Source: Anaerolineales bacterium (lineage in GTDB: Bacteria; Chloroflexota; Anaerolineae; Anaerolineales; Villigracilaceae). From it: 26,548 nt of DNA. Where the stretch lies: assembly GCA_016789205.1 (NCBI GenBank), contig JAEURF010000002.1, positions 1 to 26,548 on the forward strand, in the 5' to 3' direction. A program made the position numbers and the translations under genes. The notes beneath the pieces are model-generated. The model searched no databases and had not been told where the DNA came from. It saw only the letters and a program-made list of their open reading frames with translations. Below are positions 23,801-26,548 of the stretch, in pieces (the first letter of the stretch is position 1; each line of letters starts with the position of its first letter).

Positions 23801-24093
23801 CCAGTTTCTCCCCCGCCCTCTTCATCAGCAGGCATAATCCATACAATCTGTTTTTTATGAACAGCCATAAATGGGCTTGTGTAAACCGCGTTCCCATTCG
23901 CGTCATAAACGCTGGCATCGGTTACAGCTATATAACTTTCAGAATTCTCAAGTTCATCTTTTAATCGCTCACCTTGACGGACATGCACCATGCCACGAAT
24001 TAAATGCGTGGTAGTTTGTAAGATTGAGGAAACAGTTATCTTTGAAATTACATTGGTGTAAAACTTACCTTTTTCATCGTATTCAATGCTCAT
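23797..24093 (-). CDS. 98-residue conserved-looking protein between CpaE and CpaF
   Basis: A small soluble protein, mostly beta by residue pattern: VSSILQTTTHLIRGMVHVRQ (21-40), then SYIAVTDASVYDANG (53-67) and FMAVHKKQIVWIMP (75-88), ending in an acidic, glycine-rich tail. It has no signal peptide or membrane helix. GGAGAG precedes its ATG, and its TGA overlaps the cpaF start. The GMVHVRQGERLKDEL and AVTDA segments remind me of a short domain of unknown function (possibly DUF6812) seen beside tad genes in Chloroflexota, but this is recall only. A role as a CpaF cofactor or regulator is inferred from coupling. Confidence 0.75.
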   Translation of the reverse strand: MSIEYDEKGKFYTNVISKITVSSILQTTTHLIRGMVHVRQGERLKDELENSESYIAVTDASVYDANGNAVYTSPFMAVHKKQIVWIMPADEEGGGETG

Positions 24094-24121
24094 GGTTTCT
24101 CTCCAATCAAAAGAGCTTTAT

Positions 24122-25267
24122 TTAGACATGTATTTTTTGGGTCACTCCGAGCATGTCTTTTGTGGTTTCCCGAAAAATCAAGGAAGCCGTGTCGTTAGGG
24201 AATTTTAACGTAAAAGGCTGATGATGTGTGTTCGCAAATGCCAAATTGGTGTTGAGATAAGGCATAGAAGCATTAATCGTAATTCCCAACATTGTCTCAG
24301 CATCGGCTTTACTTAATCCCTCTAATCCGGCGGCACGATTCAAAATAGAATAAATTGAGTCTGTATGAACCCCTTTGTTCTTCAAATATTCCCATAATGT
24401 TTTGGTGAGCGGTAATGTACTGGTATCGGTACTAATTAGCAAAGTGACTAAATCTGCATGTTGAATTAATGGCAAGGTGATGCGCGAAAGCGAACGACCA
24501 ATATCAATGAAAACATAGTCATACGCCATTTTCAATGCCGCAACAATATCCCAAATGCGTTCTACTTTTAATTGATTGCTTGATTCAGGGTCTGGGGAGC
24601 CAGCCAATAAATTAAATTTCCAATGCTTCATATCTGGCAATTCGTGACGAAAATATTCAGATGATGTGACCTCGTGAGGCATATCCGCAACTTTGACAAT
24701 ATTTTCGCTTCCTTCGTAGCCGACAATTGAAGCAATTGACCCGATAGGTAGGACTAAGTCTGCGACTACTAGACGCGCATCTGGTTGCTCGATTGCGATA
24801 TTCATTGCTAAATTTGCGCAAAGGGATGAAGTTCCTGTTCCACCTTTAGCGCTGATGAAGACAATTAATTCGCCACCTTTTTTCATTGCATCGCCATTTA
24901 ACTCAAGCAAACGCCGAATGGCGTCGTTTATCATAGGAACTGCCTGACCTGATTTTGTGATGTACTCGTTGAAGCCTGCATCCAAACAGGATTTGATGCG
25001 CTCAGGGCTTGAGTCACTGCTGAGGGCAATTAAAGGAACTTGTAATGTACGTGCATCCTGTTTTAATTTGGTGGCAAATTCTTCCCCTTTTAAATCAGTC
25101 ATGGTTGGGTCGGCAATGATGAGGTTTGGAAGGTCTCGCCAAGCATAGATTAACCCTTCCTTACCAGAACCAGCTTGTAAGACTTCATGGTTTTGACCCA
25201 GTAACTTTTGTGCGATGAAATTTCGACTGGCAACATCTGCATCTACAACTAAAATCTTATTGGGCAT
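24122..25267 (-). CDS. cpaE: TadZ/CpaE-type protein: receiver domain plus ParA-like ATPase
   Basis: A 381-residue protein that in tad systems places the pilus machine in the cell. Residues 1-120 are a receiver-like domain with Asp9, Asp11, Asp53 (IIADPTM), Ser83 and Lys105. The SIMIBI ATPase begins at about 133, with the deviant Walker A KGGTGTSS (141-148), where the usual GKT lysine is replaced by Thr as is common in CpaE/TadZ; the signature first lysine (Lys141) is kept. A Walker B-like DYVFIDIG is at about 255-262. It starts 19 bp after the PhoB-type gene with a weak AAAGG site, and is followed 28 bp later by the 98-residue gene. Confidence 0.9.
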   Translation of the reverse strand: MPNKILVVDADVASRNFIAQKLLGQNHEVLQAGSGKEGLIYAWRDLPNLIIADPTMTDLKGEEFATKLKQDARTLQVPLIALSSDSSPERIKSCLDAGFNEYITKSGQAVPMINDAIRRLLELNGDAMKKGGELIVFISAKGGTGTSSLCANLAMNIAIEQPDARLVVADLVLPIGSIASIVGYEGSENIVKVADMPHEVTSSEYFRHELPDMKHWKFNLLAGSPDPESSNQLKVERIWDIVAALKMAYDYVFIDIGRSLSRITLPLIQHADLVTLLISTDTSTLPLTKTLWEYLKNKGVHTDSIYSILNRAAGLEGLSKADAETMLGITINASMPYLNTNLAFANTHHQPFTLKFPNDTASLIFRETTKDMLGVTQKIHV

Positions 25268-25286
25268 AAACCTTTCATTACCATTC

Positions 25287-25985
25287 TCACGTTTCGATGG
25301 GCGGCATTAAGTATCCTAATCCTGAACGTGTAACTATATGTTTGGGGGTGTGCGCGTCTTTCTCTAGCTTTTGGCGCAGACGGGCAATACTCACCCATAA
25401 TATTTCTTTATCATTTTTGTATTCAACTCCCCATACATTACTCAATAATTCTTCAGATGTGAGGATTTTGCCGATATTGTGAGCAAAATGCAATAAAAGA
25501 CGGTATTCTGTAGCCGAAAGTGAGATAGCTTCTTCACCACGCCAAACTTCTGCCCGTGCAAAATCTATTTTCAATTCATCGTGAGTGAAGAAGCGCACCT
25601 GACTGGCGGACTCTGCCGGAGGTTGAGCGCGGCGCAATACAGCACGGACACGTGCTAATAATTCGGTTGCAGAAAATGGCTTAACCAAGTAATCATCTGC
25701 GCCTAAATCAAGCCCACGCACACGGTCTTGTTCTTCGCCGCGTGCGGTGAGAATCACGATGGGGACGTTAGAAAACTCTCGAATGCGCTGGCAAGTTGCA
25801 AATCCGTCAAGACGCGGCATCATTACATCTAATAAAACTAAGTCAATCGGTTGTGCTGAAAATACTTCTAACGCCTGCATACCATCTTGAGCGGTTGCTA
25901 CTTCGTACCCTTCTGTGCGCAGGTTCGCTTCTAATAGACGTAAATAACGAGGTTCATCATCTACAATCAAAATGCGCTTTGCCAT
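25287..25985 (-). CDS. OmpR/PhoB-family response regulator
   Basis: A 232-residue regulator. The receiver has Asp9/Asp10, phospho-acceptor Asp53 (LVLLDVMMPR), Thr80 and Lys102 (LVKPF). The C-terminal winged helix (about 130-230) shows the usual LSATEYRLLLHFA and ending GLGYLMPP. The ATG at 25985 has AGGAG 8 nt upstream; an in-frame TTG at 26006 lies upstream of that site and is rejected. It follows the histidine-kinase gene by 33 bp and precedes the TadZ-like gene by 19 bp, so the three are very likely one transcript. Confidence 0.95.
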   Translation of the reverse strand: MAKRILIVDDEPRYLRLLEANLRTEGYEVATAQDGMQALEVFSAQPIDLVLLDVMMPRLDGFATCQRIREFSNVPIVILTARGEEQDRVRGLDLGADDYLVKPFSATELLARVRAVLRRAQPPAESASQVRFFTHDELKIDFARAEVWRGEEAISLSATEYRLLLHFAHNIGKILTSEELLSNVWGVEYKNDKEILWVSIARLRQKLEKDAHTPKHIVTRSGLGYLMPPIET

Positions 25986-26018
25986 AACGATTCTCCTGAA
26001 GTGCAAAAATGAAAGCTG

Positions 26019-26548
26019 TTAAAGTGTAGGGTCGGCGGGCAATTCGATAAAAAAAGTTGTGCCTTCATCCAACACTGACTCTACCCAAATCTTACCATGA
26101 TGTGCCATTATAATTTGTTTGCAAATATACAATCCTAGCCCTGTACCGGTGACTGTACGCTCGCCGGGGACGCGATAAAAACGTTCAAATAAAAAGGGTA
26201 AAAAATCTTCGGGAATGCCTTCGCCGTGGTCTGCAAATGAAATCAACACAGATTTTTTAAGCGCTTTTGTAGAAATGATAATCTCTGAGTCCGGCGCATA
26301 TTTGATAGCATTACTAAATAAATTTTCAAATACTTGTGAAAGGCGCACGCTATCCCCATGAACAGAGGGTAATGCCTCAAGTTTGTATTCAATTTTCAAG
26401 TTGGGATGATGCGTGTTGACGCGGGTGGCAACGTCGCGGATTAAAGCATCCAGCCGAATGGGAGCAAACTTGAATTGCAATGTCTTACTTTGCAAACGCG
26501 CCGACTCAAGCATATCTTCAATCAGGCGTGTTAATCTATCGGCTTCTT
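26019..26548 (-). CDS. sensor histidine kinase, C-terminal part (start lies outside the window)
   Basis: The C-terminal part of a HisKA-type kinase. The frame is open to the window edge; the first residues seen, EADRLTRLIEDMLESARL, are the end of the dimerisation helix, so the phospho-accepting histidine lies just off the window. The HATPase domain has an N-box (ENLFSNAIKYA), G1 box (DHGEGIP), F-box (LFERFYR) and G2 box (GTGLGLYICK). An internal ATG at 26513 is not a real start. It is the presumed partner of the regulator 33 bp downstream, an arrangement like PhoR-PhoB. Confidence 0.95.
   Translation of the reverse strand, partial: EADRLTRLIEDMLESARLQSKTLQFKFAPIRLDALIRDVATRVNTHHPNLKIEYKLEALPSVHGDSVRLSQVFENLFSNAIKYAPDSEIIISTKALKKSVLISFADHGEGIPEDFLPFLFERFYRVPGERTVTGTGLGLYICKQIIMAHHGKIWVESVLDEGTTFFIELPADPTL

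Noticed and set aside
24842..24848. CpaE/TadZ gene as a true chromosome-partition ParA
   Set aside because: The N-terminal receiver, the KGGTGTSS deviant Walker A and the neighbouring cpaF point to the TadZ/CpaE branch; there is no ParB or parS-like site.

Overview
The window looks like a chromosomal segment from an AT-leaning member of the Chloroflexota, most likely an Anaerolineae-type bacterium. This is inferred from gene style, not from a marker gene: a lipoprotein binding protein with a Thr/Glu/Ala/Pro-rich linker, a propeller-type NarL-family sensor kinase, TPR proteins, a V4R protein, and a CpaE/CpaF pair with a two-component system. A COX15-type heme A synthase suggests aerobic respiration. 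I see no rRNA, tRNA, CRISPR array, insertion sequence or phage gene.

Layout. (1) Positions 1-5148, + strand: the 3' part of polA, a 769-residue TPR protein with its own promoter, a compound palindrome, and heme A synthase. (2) Positions 5168-13184, - strand: an oligopeptide-type ABC importer transcribed from about 13360, in the order binding protein, permease B, permease C, ATPase D, a DinB-like protein, ATPase F, and a tiny membrane protein. Related palindromic repeats occupy its two largest internal gaps. (3) Positions 13185-13570: a divergent control region with a strong - strand promoter, a structured leader of about 175 nt, an operator-like palindrome, a - strand terminator-like hairpin, and a + strand -10 box. 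(4) Positions 13571-17978, + strand: a lipidated 14-blade propeller sensor kinase and its LuxR/NarL response regulator, closed by a 24-bp bidirectional terminator. (5) Positions 18040-21704, - strand: a tightly packed operon of TPR protein, GNAT acetyltransferase, V4R protein, alpha/beta hydrolase and DsbA-like thiol oxidoreductase. (6) Positions 21767-26548, - strand: histidine kinase (partial), PhoB-type regulator, receiver-TadZ/CpaE ATPase, a 98-residue unknown, CpaF ATPase, then a double-HTH regulator with its own promoter and terminator.

The strongest candidate for something undescribed is the ABC importer. Its binding protein appears to have the two halves of the SBP_bac_5 fold in swapped order, with the GTGPY and WHDG motifs after the REAxxxxxDR region, and it ends in a beta-rich extra domain. 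Permease C carries a roughly 180-residue extracytoplasmic insertion and permease B a shorter one, so the external face of the transporter seems to have been remodelled together. A second candidate is the TadZ-CpaF module, which lacks the usual TadB/TadC membrane proteins on its downstream side and is encoded directly behind a sensor kinase and regulator. Several genes (the TPR protein at 1633 and the sensor kinase at 13571) have a consensus TATAAT placed so that transcription would begin at the start codon, suggesting leaderless mRNAs.
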